Below, in pieces: positions 56,371 to 64,000 of a DNA stretch of 64,000 nucleotides (position 1 is its first letter; each line of letters starts with the position of its first letter). The notes below the pieces were generated by a model that saw only the letters and a program-made list of their open reading frames with translations, made no database searches and was not told the origin of the DNA. The stretch comes from Bacteroidia bacterium (GTDB lineage Bacteria > Bacteroidota > Bacteroidia > J057), in assembly GCA_022760475.1 (NCBI GenBank), contig JALEFZ010000076.1, forward strand, positions 1 to 64,000, given 5' to 3'. Position numbers and translations under genes: made by a program.

Positions 56371-56565
56371 GTGCTTATAATCAGAGTAAAAGAAGGAGAA
56401 TCCATCGACCGTGCGCTACGCCGTTACAAGAAGAAATTCGAAAGAACAGGTGTTTTGAAGGAGAAGAGAGCGAGGATGTTCTACCACAAACCTTCCGTTG
56501 TTAAGAAAGAGAAGATCAAGAAGGCGGTTAACCGTCAAAAGCATTACGCTAAAGAAAATTACTAA
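56371..56565 (+). CDS. rpsU: 30S ribosomal protein bS21
   Basis: A 64-residue basic protein: LIIRVKEGESIDRALRRYKKKFERTG and later RARMFYHKPSVVKKEK, complete and typical. The initiator is GTG, chosen because of the perfect Shine-Dalgarno seven bases upstream and a canonical promoter. bS21 sits near the 3' end of 16S rRNA; in Bacteroidota it helps to hide the anti-Shine-Dalgarno, so ribosomes lacking bS21 would favour this very mRNA. That feedback is published for flavobacteria and is inferred here from the sequence. A strong terminator separates it from the xer gene. Confidence 0.97.
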   Translation: MLIIRVKEGESIDRALRRYKKKFERTGVLKEKRARMFYHKPSVVKKEKIKKAVNRQKHYAKENY

Positions 56566-56585
56566 TTTTCGTAAGATATTCTTTC

Positions 56586-56614
56586 AAGCCCACCTAATGG
56601 TGGGCTTTTTTTTT
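56586..56614 (+). terminator. Terminator of rpsU
   Basis: AAGCCCACC and GGTGGGCTT form a nine-pair stem with loop TAAT and a run of eight or more T. Confidence 0.95.
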
Positions 56615-56656
56615 AGCCAAATTTTACGTAGCTTATTTATTACACTGTTGGTATAT

Positions 56657-57553
56657 ATGCTGCTCTTATCCTTCTTTGATTATCTTAAATATGAAAAGAA
56701 TTATTCTTCTCATACGCTTCAAGCGTATCAGAGAGACTTGGAACAGCTGAGGATATTTTTGGAAAAGAGTGGTATAGACCTCAATAAGCCTTCAGATATA
56801 AAACAATTGAACCACAAAGACCTGCGAGAGTGGGCACTCGAACTTGTAGAAAAGGATCAGGCAAGCAGCACACTAAAAAGAAAATTGTCTTCTATTCGAA
56901 CTTTTTTTCATTATGTTCAAAGAGAAGGCCACATTAGCTACAATCCTGCAGAGAAGATTCAGCTTCCCAAACAGGAAAAAAAGCTACCTACATTTTTAAA
57001 GCCGGATGAAACCCGATTTCTTTTTGAAGAGATAGACTTCCCAAATGATTTTGAGGGAGTCAGGGATCGCTGTATCCTCGAAATCCTGTATGGATGTGGA
57101 ATCAGAAGGTCTGAACTTCTATCTCTAAGTGATGAAGACATCGATATGTATGCCCAGCAGATAAAGGTAATTGGGAAAGGCAGCAAAGAAAGAATTGTTC
57201 CATTTGGCAAGGTCGTCAAGGCTTCTATAGAAGCTTATTTCTATGAGAAAAGTCAACTTCCAGAGGCAGATAAGTCATGCTTCATAGTGCGCAAAAACGG
57301 CCATTCTGCTTATCCAAAGCTGCTTTATAACGTAGTAAATAAGTGGATAAGCAAAGTAAGTTCTTTGAATCAAAAGGGTCCACATACCCTCAGACATACC
57401 TATGCGACGCATATGTTGGATGAAGGTGCCGACCTCAACGCCATAAAGGAATTATTAGGGCATAAAAGTCTGGCCTCAACCCAGGTTTACACGCACAATT
57501 CCATATCCAAGCTCAAGAAAATCTATAAACAGGCCCATCCAAAGGCCGATTAA
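56657..57553 (+). CDS. Tyrosine recombinase XerC/XerD
   Basis: A 298-residue site-specific recombinase. The frame is open from 56498, but that would run through rpsU and its terminator, so I start at the ATG at 56657 (MLLLSFFDYLKYEKNYSSHT). The N-terminal SAM-like core-binding domain is followed by the catalytic domain with all residues: Arg150 in YGCGIRRSELL, Lys174/177 in GKGSKERIV, His243 and Arg246 in GPHTLRHTYATHML, His269 in LLGHKSLASTQ and Tyr278 nucleophile in VYTH. Size, sequence and the rpsU-xer-hpf order mark it as the chromosomal Xer protein for dimer resolution at dif, not an island integrase. XerC and XerD cannot be told apart here. It lies 18 bases upstream of hpf, probably co-transcribed. 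Confidence 0.95.
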   Translation: MLLLSFFDYLKYEKNYSSHTLQAYQRDLEQLRIFLEKSGIDLNKPSDIKQLNHKDLREWALELVEKDQASSTLKRKLSSIRTFFHYVQREGHISYNPAEKIQLPKQEKKLPTFLKPDETRFLFEEIDFPNDFEGVRDRCILEILYGCGIRRSELLSLSDEDIDMYAQQIKVIGKGSKERIVPFGKVVKASIEAYFYEKSQLPEADKSCFIVRKNGHSAYPKLLYNVVNKWISKVSSLNQKGPHTLRHTYATHMLDEGADLNAIKELLGHKSLASTQVYTHNSISKLKKIYKQAHPKAD

Positions 57554-57571
57554 CTCATAAACATTAAGCTT

Positions 57572-57874
57572 ATGAAATTGACCATTCAAGCCATCCACTT
57601 CACAGCAGCAGACCGTTTGAAAGATTTCATCTCTAAAAAGGTAAATAAGCTGGATCATTTCTTTGATCGCATCATCGAAGGTGAGGTTGTCCTCAAAGTT
57701 CGTGATGAGTTTAAGGAAGGAAATAAGTACGCTGAAGTTATGATTCATGTCCCTGGCCAAACCCTGGTAGCCAGCGAGCATGCAAGTTCCTTCGAAGCTG
57801 CTGTGGATCAAGCAACTGTTAAGCTTAAAACCCAAATTAAACGCTACAAGGGCAAAATGAGAGCCCACGCATGA
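57572..57874 (+). CDS. hpf: Ribosome hibernation-promoting factor (short form)
   Basis: A 100-residue HPF/YfiA protein (MKLTIQAIHFTAADRLKDFI, KKVNKLDHFFDRI, VVLKVRDEFKEGNKYAEVMI, VASEHASSFEAAVDQAT, LKTQIKRYKGK). It binds the 30S decoding region and stops translation in stationary or starved cells. It is the short form without a C-terminal dimerisation domain. It lies 18 bases after the xer gene and has its own strong terminator. Confidence 0.96.
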   Translation: MKLTIQAIHFTAADRLKDFISKKVNKLDHFFDRIIEGEVVLKVRDEFKEGNKYAEVMIHVPGQTLVASEHASSFEAAVDQATVKLKTQIKRYKGKMRAHA

Positions 57875-57900
57875 TTTGCTACTACAACTAACCTAGACAT

Positions 57901-57934
57901 TGAGGCTGTCCCATTGGAGACAGCCTCTTTTTTT
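57901..57934 (+). terminator. Terminator of the xer-hpf pair
   Basis: GAGGCTGTC and GACAGCCTC form a nine-pair stem followed by seven T, 27 bases after the hpf stop. Confidence 0.93.
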
Positions 57935-57964
57935 GTGGTATTAAGTATTCAAATCTGTCGGTGG

Positions 57965-60757
57965 CTATAAGCCAACCATCACCTTTCTGACGAAAGTTCC
58001 CTTATCAGATTTTATCTGAAGAAGATACATGCCAGTAGGCACCTTTTGGCCGGAAGAGTTCTTCAAATCCCAACTGATGATATTTTGGTTGCTCGCGGAG
58101 TCAATAGTTTTGATCAACTGTCCCTCAATCGAAAGAATATTTACCTGAGCGTCATTAAATAGATCTCTTTCCCATTCTATCAAGATCTTCTCATTCGCAG
58201 GGTTGGGATAAACAAGTAGATCATTTTCACTGATAGTGATTTCTATTTCATTGGAAACAGTCACTCCTGGACTTGTCAGTTTGACATCGGTATAGAGGTG
58301 CCATTCTCCAGCTTCCAGGTTCACCATCCCATTGGGATCAGTAACATTGATGCTATCCCCTGAGAAATAATCATACCACATACCGCTGCTCTGGAAGCTT
58401 GTATTCGCAGAGTTTGCCGTTACGCCAAAGTTACCGATAATGAATACATTCATGTCAGGATGATCCAGTTCAATTCTTTTGACTTCGCCACCAAGATTCA
58501 GCGTAAAATCATCTGTATTAAATACCGGATGCGACCTGCGAAGATTTATCAAGGCAGCCCATACTTGATACAAGTGTCTACGTTGAAAGGCCTGTGGAGC
58601 AAAATAATCCCAGCGAATGGGCTTCTCCCCTACCCTTCCATTAAAATCAATGGAGAAATCATAACCATACTCGCCAAACATCCACAACAATTTTGGTCCA
58701 GGAATGGTAAAGAAAAATGCGCCTGCCATCTCATTTCTTTCCAAAGCGGTAAACAAGTCTCTTGTGTTGTAACTGCCTGAAGAATTCCCAAAATTGAGGT
58801 TCTTATACATCAAGCGCTCTTCATCATGGCTTTCCATATAAGCAACCAAGTGAGGGTCCTGAAAGCCACTATTTTTATGAGAAACCCCACTAAAATTGGA
58901 TTTTCCCCCGTCGTTATACCCCATGGTAGCCTCATTATAAGGCTCTGTTTGCTTGCCCCAAATCATCATCCCTTTATTTGCCAACTCCCTTTCTTCTCGA
59001 TTTTCAGAAAAGTGCTCAAGGATAAAGTAAGCGGTAGGATCCACAGAGCGAACATGGTCAAAATAATCAGTCAAAATAGCAATCCTCGAAGCATCGTACT
59101 GCCCCCAAGCACCTACATCATTGGGATTATTGGTTTGGGTAAAACCTTTTGAAAGGTCCATTCTGTAACCATCGAAGTGGTATTCATTGATCCAATACTC
59201 AAGAACTTTTTTACTGAAGAATTTGGTGTGAACACTTTCATGATTGAAGTCTGTTCCTACATTGAATGGGTGAGTAGGAAATTGGTTAAAGAAAGGGTTA
59301 TCATCTGCTGGATACATCCTGACATATTCGTTTTGTCCAAATGCATGGTTCAATACCATGTCCAAAATGACTGCAATCCCCCTTGCATGGCAACTGTCAA
59401 TAAAGGTTTTCAGTGCATTCCTGGTTCCATAGTATTTATCGACGGCGAAAAAGAAACTGGGGTTATAGCCCCATGAATTGTTGTTTTCAAATTCCATGAT
59501 GGGCATCAACTCAATAGCATTCACACCCAAATTGGACAGATAGTCCAATGAATCTAAAACAGTTTGGTAGTTGTGAGCTGCCACAAAATCTCTCACCAAC
59601 AATTCATAAACAACCAACTCATCCTGAGCAGGCTTGACATAATTCCCATCCTGCCAATCGTAAGGAGCCTGAGCAGTCTGAAATACTGCTGCCCTGCCAC
59701 TGGTTTTATCAGATGGGAAAGCAATCAGATTTGGATATGTATCATTATCGATGAATTGATCGTTGTTTTCGTCCAGGATTTTGTCTGCGAATGGGTCTGC
59801 AATTTTGTTTACTCCATCCACCAAATACTGGTAGACATACTCCTTACCAGCTTCAAGTCCAGTCAGTTCGAGCCAATATATATTGCCATCCATAGACTTA
59901 TTCATTTGAGAACCGCCTACGGGTTTCCAATCGTTGAAGTCTCCAATGGCAAACACCGAGCTTTTTTCCGGTGCATACAAGGCAAGGATAACAGTACTGT
60001 CATTGAGGTAGTTAATGCCAGGTTCCGTTCCCGCAGGCGGGTCCATCACCACATTGGGTGCAGGGACAAGAAAGAAAGTGGAATCTTCACTGATGCTTCC
60101 TCCGGTATCTATAGTGAGTAGTACCGTATTTAAGCCTGCTTGATTGGCGGTGTAGCTATTTGAAATGCTCTTACCATTGGCAGAAGCGATTTGGGCTCCA
60201 TTGACTGACAAACTCAGGTTTGCAGTTTGAGCTACTTCTGCCTTGATGTTGACTGTATTTCCTTGATTTACAAGTTCACCTTCTGTTGGAGAAAGAATGA
60301 TGGACGCCTGTCCACTCCCCTGATAAAGGTCATAATAGATATCTGAACCATCGGTATCCCTCCCAACAAGGGAACCATCAGCGTTACGGAAAACAAAGGA
60401 AAGCTGCATTGCCATCTCACTTTGAGGGATTCCATAAAATGCTCGACCTGATATTTTTATCTGATGGCGATTGTTACCCAAGCTGGTCATCAAGACCTTG
60501 GGATCAGCTGTTCCCCAATTACCCTGAACGTATTTCCAGTCTGAGGGACCTGTAGATTGATCTGTAATTAGTCCCATGTGGGCATAGACTGTCCCTACTC
60601 CAGACAATTCGCCATTGCCTTGAGCCGCATCATAAATGATTGTAATAGAATCGTCCAAGGTCGCGAAAACCGGCTCTACATCCAGAATTTGAGCCTGGTG
60701 AATTTTGGGGATCAAAAAAACTAGTAGTACCCAGATCCAAAATTTTGAATTTCTCAT
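57965..60757 (-). CDS. Secreted GH13 alpha-amylase-family enzyme with T9SS tail
   Basis: I start this 930-residue protein at the ATG at 60757, giving the signal peptide KFWIWVLLVFLIPKIHQA; an ATG 54 bases upstream lies before the predicted transcript start. In order: an N-terminal beta domain (about 25-155), an Ig-like module (to about 235), a CBM48-like module (about 245-340, FAIGDFNDWKP, YVYQYLVDG), the GH13 barrel (about 380-760), and a T9SS sorting domain (LLVYPNPANEKILIEW). GH13 regions are intact: Asp466 in DMVLNHAF, nucleophile Asp534 in GYRMDLSKGF, acid Glu581 in FILEHFSE and Asp645 in ESHDEERL. It should hydrolyse alpha-1,4-glucans outside the cell. Bond preference is not readable. 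With the GH31 enzyme upstream it makes an alpha-glucan pair. Confidence 0.93.
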   Translation of the reverse strand: MRNSKFWIWVLLVFLIPKIHQAQILDVEPVFATLDDSITIIYDAAQGNGELSGVGTVYAHMGLITDQSTGPSDWKYVQGNWGTADPKVLMTSLGNNRHQIKISGRAFYGIPQSEMAMQLSFVFRNADGSLVGRDTDGSDIYYDLYQGSGQASIILSPTEGELVNQGNTVNIKAEVAQTANLSLSVNGAQIASANGKSISNSYTANQAGLNTVLLTIDTGGSISEDSTFFLVPAPNVVMDPPAGTEPGINYLNDSTVILALYAPEKSSVFAIGDFNDWKPVGGSQMNKSMDGNIYWLELTGLEAGKEYVYQYLVDGVNKIADPFADKILDENNDQFIDNDTYPNLIAFPSDKTSGRAAVFQTAQAPYDWQDGNYVKPAQDELVVYELLVRDFVAAHNYQTVLDSLDYLSNLGVNAIELMPIMEFENNNSWGYNPSFFFAVDKYYGTRNALKTFIDSCHARGIAVILDMVLNHAFGQNEYVRMYPADDNPFFNQFPTHPFNVGTDFNHESVHTKFFSKKVLEYWINEYHFDGYRMDLSKGFTQTNNPNDVGAWGQYDASRIAILTDYFDHVRSVDPTAYFILEHFSENREERELANKGMMIWGKQTEPYNEATMGYNDGGKSNFSGVSHKNSGFQDPHLVAYMESHDEERLMYKNLNFGNSSGSYNTRDLFTALERNEMAGAFFFTIPGPKLLWMFGEYGYDFSIDFNGRVGEKPIRWDYFAPQAFQRRHLYQVWAALINLRRSHPVFNTDDFTLNLGGEVKRIELDHPDMNVFIIGNFGVTANSANTSFQSSGMWYDYFSGDSINVTDPNGMVNLEAGEWHLYTDVKLTSPGVTVSNEIEITISENDLLVYPNPANEKILIEWERDLFNDAQVNILSIEGQLIKTIDSASNQNIISWDLKNSSGQKVPTGMYLLQIKSDKGTFVRKVMVGL

Positions 60758-60792
60758 TTGTAGTAATTTTGCTTGTAGAATAGTTTGGATTA

Positions 60793-60819
60793 CAAATATA
60801 CAGAAAGACATAGCGACAA
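60793..60819 (-). promoter_or_regulatory. Promoter of the GH13 gene
   Basis: On the minus strand TTG (60819-60817), a 16-base spacer and TATATTTG (60800-60793, exact TAnnTTTG). The transcript would start near 60786, which supports the ATG at 60757 as initiator. Confidence 0.6.
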
Positions 60820-60821
60820 TT

Positions 60822-60998
60822 CTATATCTTCCCTATCAAAGCTTGCTGAATTTGGGGGAGCATGTCCAGGCGTTCTGGATACTCCACAGGCAGCAAGACC
60901 TGGGGAGCACTCTGGGTACCATTGAGTTGATTAGGACCAAAAGAAATGGGGGTTGATCCTAAAAGGGGATTTTGTGTGGCTAATTTATAACAATTACT
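60822..60998 (-). pseudogene. Coding-like fragment without a start, between GH31 and GH13 genes
   Basis: A minus-strand frame of 58 codons has protein-like composition and codon use (ATQNPLLGSTPISFGP, then APQVLLPVEYPERLDMLPQI, QQALIGKI) and ends with TAG at 60822, just before the GH13 promoter. It opens 19 bases inside the GH31 gene in another frame and has no ATG, GTG or TTG near its beginning. It may be the 3' remnant of a lost gene or a small protein with a rare start. Family unknown. Confidence 0.3.
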
Positions 60999-63367
60999 TC
61001 AAAGTTCTTGTCAACTTCGAGATAAACTCCTTTTCCGTTCTCTTTTAATGGGTTTGGAACAAGCTCATCATCAACCCTGATTTGTTTAGGAGTGAATTTT
61101 AATCCATGCAAGTAAATATGGAAGGTATTATAGGCATCATAAAAACGCCCTTTCATGTATTGCCTTATTCTTATACCTCCCTCATATTGAGTCTGGCTAA
61201 AGCTCCTCAGCATAAAGTTCCCTTGCTTATGGTCATCGAAGTCTCCTGCATCTTCATACAGCTGCGATGTATAAGATTCTGTATCGTGGTATAGATGAAG
61301 TTCAACAAACTCTACCTCCCTTTCACCGACATAGTTCATGGGGGGATATTGAGGAATTAAGGAACCTGCTCTGATGAAGATGGGGACTTGATCTAAAGGA
61401 GCATCCACCCAAAATTCCTGCTTTCCATCTTTTAGTTCATTTGTCCAGTAGTTGTACCATTTACCTTCTGGTAAGTACATTTTCCGTCCTTCTACCCCTG
61501 GCGTTGAGACAGGACACACAATGATGTTCTGCCCAAAACCGAATTCTTCCATCCTGAAATAGGTTTCAGGGTCATCCTGTCCCAAAAAACTAATTGGAAT
61601 TATCACAGGTGTGCCCTGGTTGTGATTTTGCCACATCAGGGTATAGAGATAAGGGAGAAACTTATACCTGAGTTGGATAGTACTTCTGATCGCTGAAGTA
61701 TAGGGTTCACCAAACTCCCAGGGCTCCTGATCACCATGATCTCCGGAAGAATGACCTCTGAGCAGTGGATGGAAAATTCCCAATTGCATCCATCTGGTAA
61801 GCAATTCTCCATTACATTTCCCGATAAAACCTCCCACATCCGAACCACAGAATGATACTCCTGAGACGCTCAAACGCTGACATTGAATATTGGCCATCCA
61901 AAGATGTTCCCATGTCGAAAGGTTATCCCCAGTCCAGGTAGCTGCATATCGTTGGATACCCGAATAGCCTGATCTTGTCATCAAAAATGGCCTTTTGGGA
62001 AACATAGCCTTCTTGGCTCCATGGAATGAAGCCCGGGCCATTTGCATGCCATATACATTGTGGGCTTTCCTATGGCTACATGGATGACCGTCAAAATCAT
62101 GACGGGTATCCATGGGGAAGGTTCCTACCTCAAGTACCGCTGGTTCATTCATGTCATTCCAGATTCCCTTTGCTCCAGATTTCTGGATAAAAGGTTCAAA
62201 GAGTGAAGCCCACCAATCCCTTACTTTCGGATCGGTAAAATCAGGGAAATGACAATCTCCCGGCCAAACTTCCCCCTTTAATCTTGGTCCATCCCCTCGT
62301 CGACAGAAGACATCCTTTTCTTTGCCGTCTTTATAAATCTGATAAGCAGGATCAATTTTTAAGCCCGGATCTATGATCAAAACAGTTTTGATTCCATCAG
62401 CCTCGAGTTCAGCCAAGAGTTTCTTAGGATTCGGAAACTTTTGTTTGTCCCAGGTGAAGCATCTGAAACCATCCATGTACTCGATGTCAAGGTGTATGGC
62501 ATCACAGGGAATTTCCTCATCCCGCATTTTTTTTACCAGATCCTTGACATTGGCCTCGGGTGCATAGCTCCACTTGGATTGATGATAGCCCAGTGCCCAC
62601 AAAGGGGGAAGTTCGGGGGTTCCTGTAAGGAAAGCATAACCTTCGGTTACCCTAATAAGCGACGGCCCATAGATGAAATAGTAATTCATCTCCCCTCCAG
62701 GAGCCCCAAAGCTGCATACATCCCTTCTTTCATATCCAAAGTCAAAGAATGTTCTAAATGTATTGTCAAAAAATATCCCATAAGCCTTCTCATGATGTAG
62801 GCCCAGGTAAAAAGGGATATTTTTGTAAAGAGGATCTGAGGTCTTTTCAAAGCCATATGCATCCGTTCCCCAGGTTTCAAATCTGAGCCCGGTAAGGTTG
62901 AGGCGATTGGGTTTGTCTCCAAGACCAAAAAAGCTCTCCTCATTCTGAATTCTTTTGGAGCAGTGGATCTTGTTTCCACCAAACTCCTGAGAAGGATTCC
63001 AGTGAAAACCCCTCTCATCTTCATTTATCAAAGTCCCTTCACTGTCATAAATCTGTATGTGGAGAGTCCGACTTATACAAATCTTAAGTTCGGGTGTATG
63101 GATCTCAAAATTATCTCCAACTTCCTTACCGGAAAAAATGATTTCAGGCGAAGGTATAGGTCCATCATGGGCAATGGAGTATGAAAAATCGTCTTCGAAA
63201 CTACCTTCAGGAGAAAATCTGAAACGGATGATATTGGATTGGTAGATGCTTAATTCCAATACCAACTCATTACAGTAGAAGTAAAATTGATGTGATTTTT
63301 GTTCCCATCGCTCAATCAACTGGGGGGAGCCTTTTCCTTTTTGTAGGTTTCTCCTGCTTATTTCCAT
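60980..63367 (-). CDS. Cytoplasmic GH31 alpha-glucosidase
   Basis: A 795-residue enzyme without signal peptide. Family signatures: FFGLGDKPNRLNLTG (galactose-mutarotase-like N-domain), LWALGYHQSKWSY, IPCDAIHLDIEYMDGFRCFTW, nucleophile Asp405 in GIWNDMNEPAV, acid Asp481 in YAATWTGDNLSTWEHL, FCGSDVGGFIG and HPLLRGHSSGDHGDQEPW. A distal beta-domain of the kind with GRKMYLPEGKWYNYWT completes it. It releases glucose from the non-reducing ends of maltooligosaccharides or related alpha-glucosides after import. It lies upstream of the secreted GH13 gene on the same strand, but the GH13 gene has its own promoter. Confidence 0.95.
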   Translation of the reverse strand: MEISRRNLQKGKGSPQLIERWEQKSHQFYFYCNELVLELSIYQSNIIRFRFSPEGSFEDDFSYSIAHDGPIPSPEIIFSGKEVGDNFEIHTPELKICISRTLHIQIYDSEGTLINEDERGFHWNPSQEFGGNKIHCSKRIQNEESFFGLGDKPNRLNLTGLRFETWGTDAYGFEKTSDPLYKNIPFYLGLHHEKAYGIFFDNTFRTFFDFGYERRDVCSFGAPGGEMNYYFIYGPSLIRVTEGYAFLTGTPELPPLWALGYHQSKWSYAPEANVKDLVKKMRDEEIPCDAIHLDIEYMDGFRCFTWDKQKFPNPKKLLAELEADGIKTVLIIDPGLKIDPAYQIYKDGKEKDVFCRRGDGPRLKGEVWPGDCHFPDFTDPKVRDWWASLFEPFIQKSGAKGIWNDMNEPAVLEVGTFPMDTRHDFDGHPCSHRKAHNVYGMQMARASFHGAKKAMFPKRPFLMTRSGYSGIQRYAATWTGDNLSTWEHLWMANIQCQRLSVSGVSFCGSDVGGFIGKCNGELLTRWMQLGIFHPLLRGHSSGDHGDQEPWEFGEPYTSAIRSTIQLRYKFLPYLYTLMWQNHNQGTPVIIPISFLGQDDPETYFRMEEFGFGQNIIVCPVSTPGVEGRKMYLPEGKWYNYWTNELKDGKQEFWVDAPLDQVPIFIRAGSLIPQYPPMNYVGEREVEFVELHLYHDTESYTSQLYEDAGDFDDHKQGNFMLRSFSQTQYEGGIRIRQYMKGRFYDAYNTFHIYLHGLKFTPKQIRVDDELVPNPLKENGKGVYLEVDKNFEVIVIN

Positions 63368-63459
63368 AGAATAATAGAAAAATAGTCCATTTCGAATTCC
63401 AAAAGAAAATCTAAATCAGGAATATCGAATATTCTAAAACAATAATATTTTCCCCCTTA

Positions 63460-63487
63460 AAAAAAAGGGAATCCCATAAGGATTCCC
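63460..63487 (-). terminator. Terminator of the E1 dehydrogenase gene
   Basis: GGGAATCC and GGATTCCC with loop CATAA form an eight-pair stem, followed on the minus strand by eight T. Confidence 0.88.
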
Positions 63488-63520
63488 AAGCTAGTAATTT
63501 CTAGGATATTTTTGTTGAAA

Positions 63521-64000
63521 TCACATGATTTTTGGATAGCTGTTTGGATCAGCTTCATGCATGATTTCGTAGGCCATTTCAAATACATGTTCTACTTGTG
63601 GTTTGGACCAGTAGTCCCCATCATCACCAAATGCAGGTCGATGAGCCTTGGAAGTCAGGGTCTTGGGCTGGCTGTCCAACTGGAAATAAGCTCCTTGCTT
63701 CTCAACAATTTCCTGAAGCATATAGGCCGTAGCTCCACCTGGAACATCTTCATCCATTAACAATAGCCTGTTGGTTTTGGCCAAAGATTTTCCAATTATT
63801 CCATGGATGTCAAAAGGAAGCAGGGTTTGAACATCTATCAATTCAACCGAAATGCCCACTTCCTCAAGCAATTCAATCGCCTCTAAGGCAATTCTTACAC
63901 AAGCTCCGTAAGTCACCAAGGTCAAGTCTGTCCCTTCCACCATCACCTCAGGAACTCCAAGTGGAATTTTGATGTCATGCAAGTTGGTCGGTAGATCCTC
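63521..64000 (-). CDS. Thiamine-dependent 2-oxoacid dehydrogenase E1, beta-type C-terminal part (5' end beyond window)
   Basis: The frame is open to the window edge for 160 codons, so only the C-terminus is present. It is the transketolase-C region of an E1-beta chain: GVPEVMVEGTDLTLVTYGACVRIA, VELIDVQTLLPFDIHGI, KTNRLLLMDEDVPGG and later TSKAHRPAFGDDGDYWSKP. The partners are pyruvate or branched-chain 2-oxoacid dehydrogenase complexes; the sequence after HRPAFG resembles the fused alpha-beta E1 common in Bacteroidota. The apparent short start (TTG at 63982) is only an internal codon, because the coding frame continues E-D-L-P-T-N upstream. A terminator follows the stop. Confidence 0.85.
   Translation of the reverse strand, partial: EDLPTNLHDIKIPLGVPEVMVEGTDLTLVTYGACVRIALEAIELLEEVGISVELIDVQTLLPFDIHGIIGKSLAKTNRLLLMDEDVPGGATAYMLQEIVEKQGAYFQLDSQPKTLTSKAHRPAFGDDGDYWSKPQVEHVFEMAYEIMHEADPNSYPKIM

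Noticed and set aside
56498..56656. Upstream extension of the Xer gene to 56498
   Set aside because: It would overlap rpsU and run through its terminator; family alignment starts at the ATG at 56657.
56657..57553. Xer recombinase as the integrase of the tRNA-Leu mini-island
   Set aside because: It lies 2.8 kb outside the repeats, in the conserved rpsU-xer-hpf neighbourhood, and looks like the housekeeping Xer protein.
63420..63434. Inverted repeat GAATAT-CGA-ATATTC upstream of the GH31 gene
   Set aside because: Six-base A+T-rich arms are expected by chance; no second copy near the GH13 gene.

Overview
The window is about 43-45% G+C by eye and comes from the chromosome of a member of the Bacteroidota, most likely a free-living, probably marine, Cytophagales- or Saprospiria-type bacterium. 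The evidence is: several giant secreted proteins and enzymes ending in type IX secretion (T9SS) C-terminal domains; a TonB-dependent receptor with an N-terminal carboxypeptidase-regulatory-like domain; promoters of the Bacteroidota type (TTG near -33, TAnnTTTG near -7); almost no Shine-Dalgarno sequences apart from a very strong one at rpsU; the rpsU-xer-hpf gene order; and a laminarinase. No complete transposon, prophage or CRISPR array is visible.

Layout. Bases 1-7638 hold a catabolic locus. An AraC-type regulator at 6781 is divergent from a minus-strand operon of TonB receptor, GH63/MGH1-like glycosidase, sodium:solute symporter and glycerate kinase. The last three genes overlap by ATGA stop/start junctions. 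The combination points to import and cleavage of a glycosyl-glycerate (mannosylglycerate = digeneaside, or glucosylglycerate), with both halves sent into glycolysis. Bases 7999-10445 carry accA and gltA, followed by a small secreted protein whose signal peptide is split by a homopolymer. Bases 11535-21503 encode a 3322-residue T9SS surface protein (beta-helix, Ig-like, CARDB array, Gly-Gly-Pro tract). Bases 21587-28263 carry an aldo/keto reductase, aspartokinase, an ATP-cone/Mrr-like nuclease fusion, an M4 metalloprotease and TsaD. Bases 28484-33771 carry TamB and a PPP-type phosphoesterase.

After tRNA-Leu(CAA) come a large lipoprotein, a DUF6916-like protein, and on the minus strand a second giant T9SS beta-helix protein (2610 residues). 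Divergent from that is a GH81-CBM6-PKD-CBM56 laminarinase. Bases 49945-52493 hold small membrane and secreted proteins. Bases 52838-53866 look like a 1-kb mini-island: a 19-bp direct repeat of the 3' end of tRNA-Leu(UAA) flanks one A+T-rich gene for a RusA-like nuclease. Bases 54032-57874 hold a TPR protein, aroA, rpsU, a Xer recombinase and hpf. The right end holds a secreted GH13 amylase, a cytoplasmic GH31 alpha-glucosidase and the C-terminal part of a thiamine-dependent 2-oxoacid dehydrogenase E1.

Together the accessory genes describe a polysaccharide- and osmolyte-scavenging lifestyle: laminarin by GH81, alpha-glucan by GH13/GH31 and probably algal or cyanobacterial glycosyl-glycerates by the first operon. 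Large adhesive surface proteins are exported by the same T9SS. Functions are inferred from sequence alone; no database search was possible.
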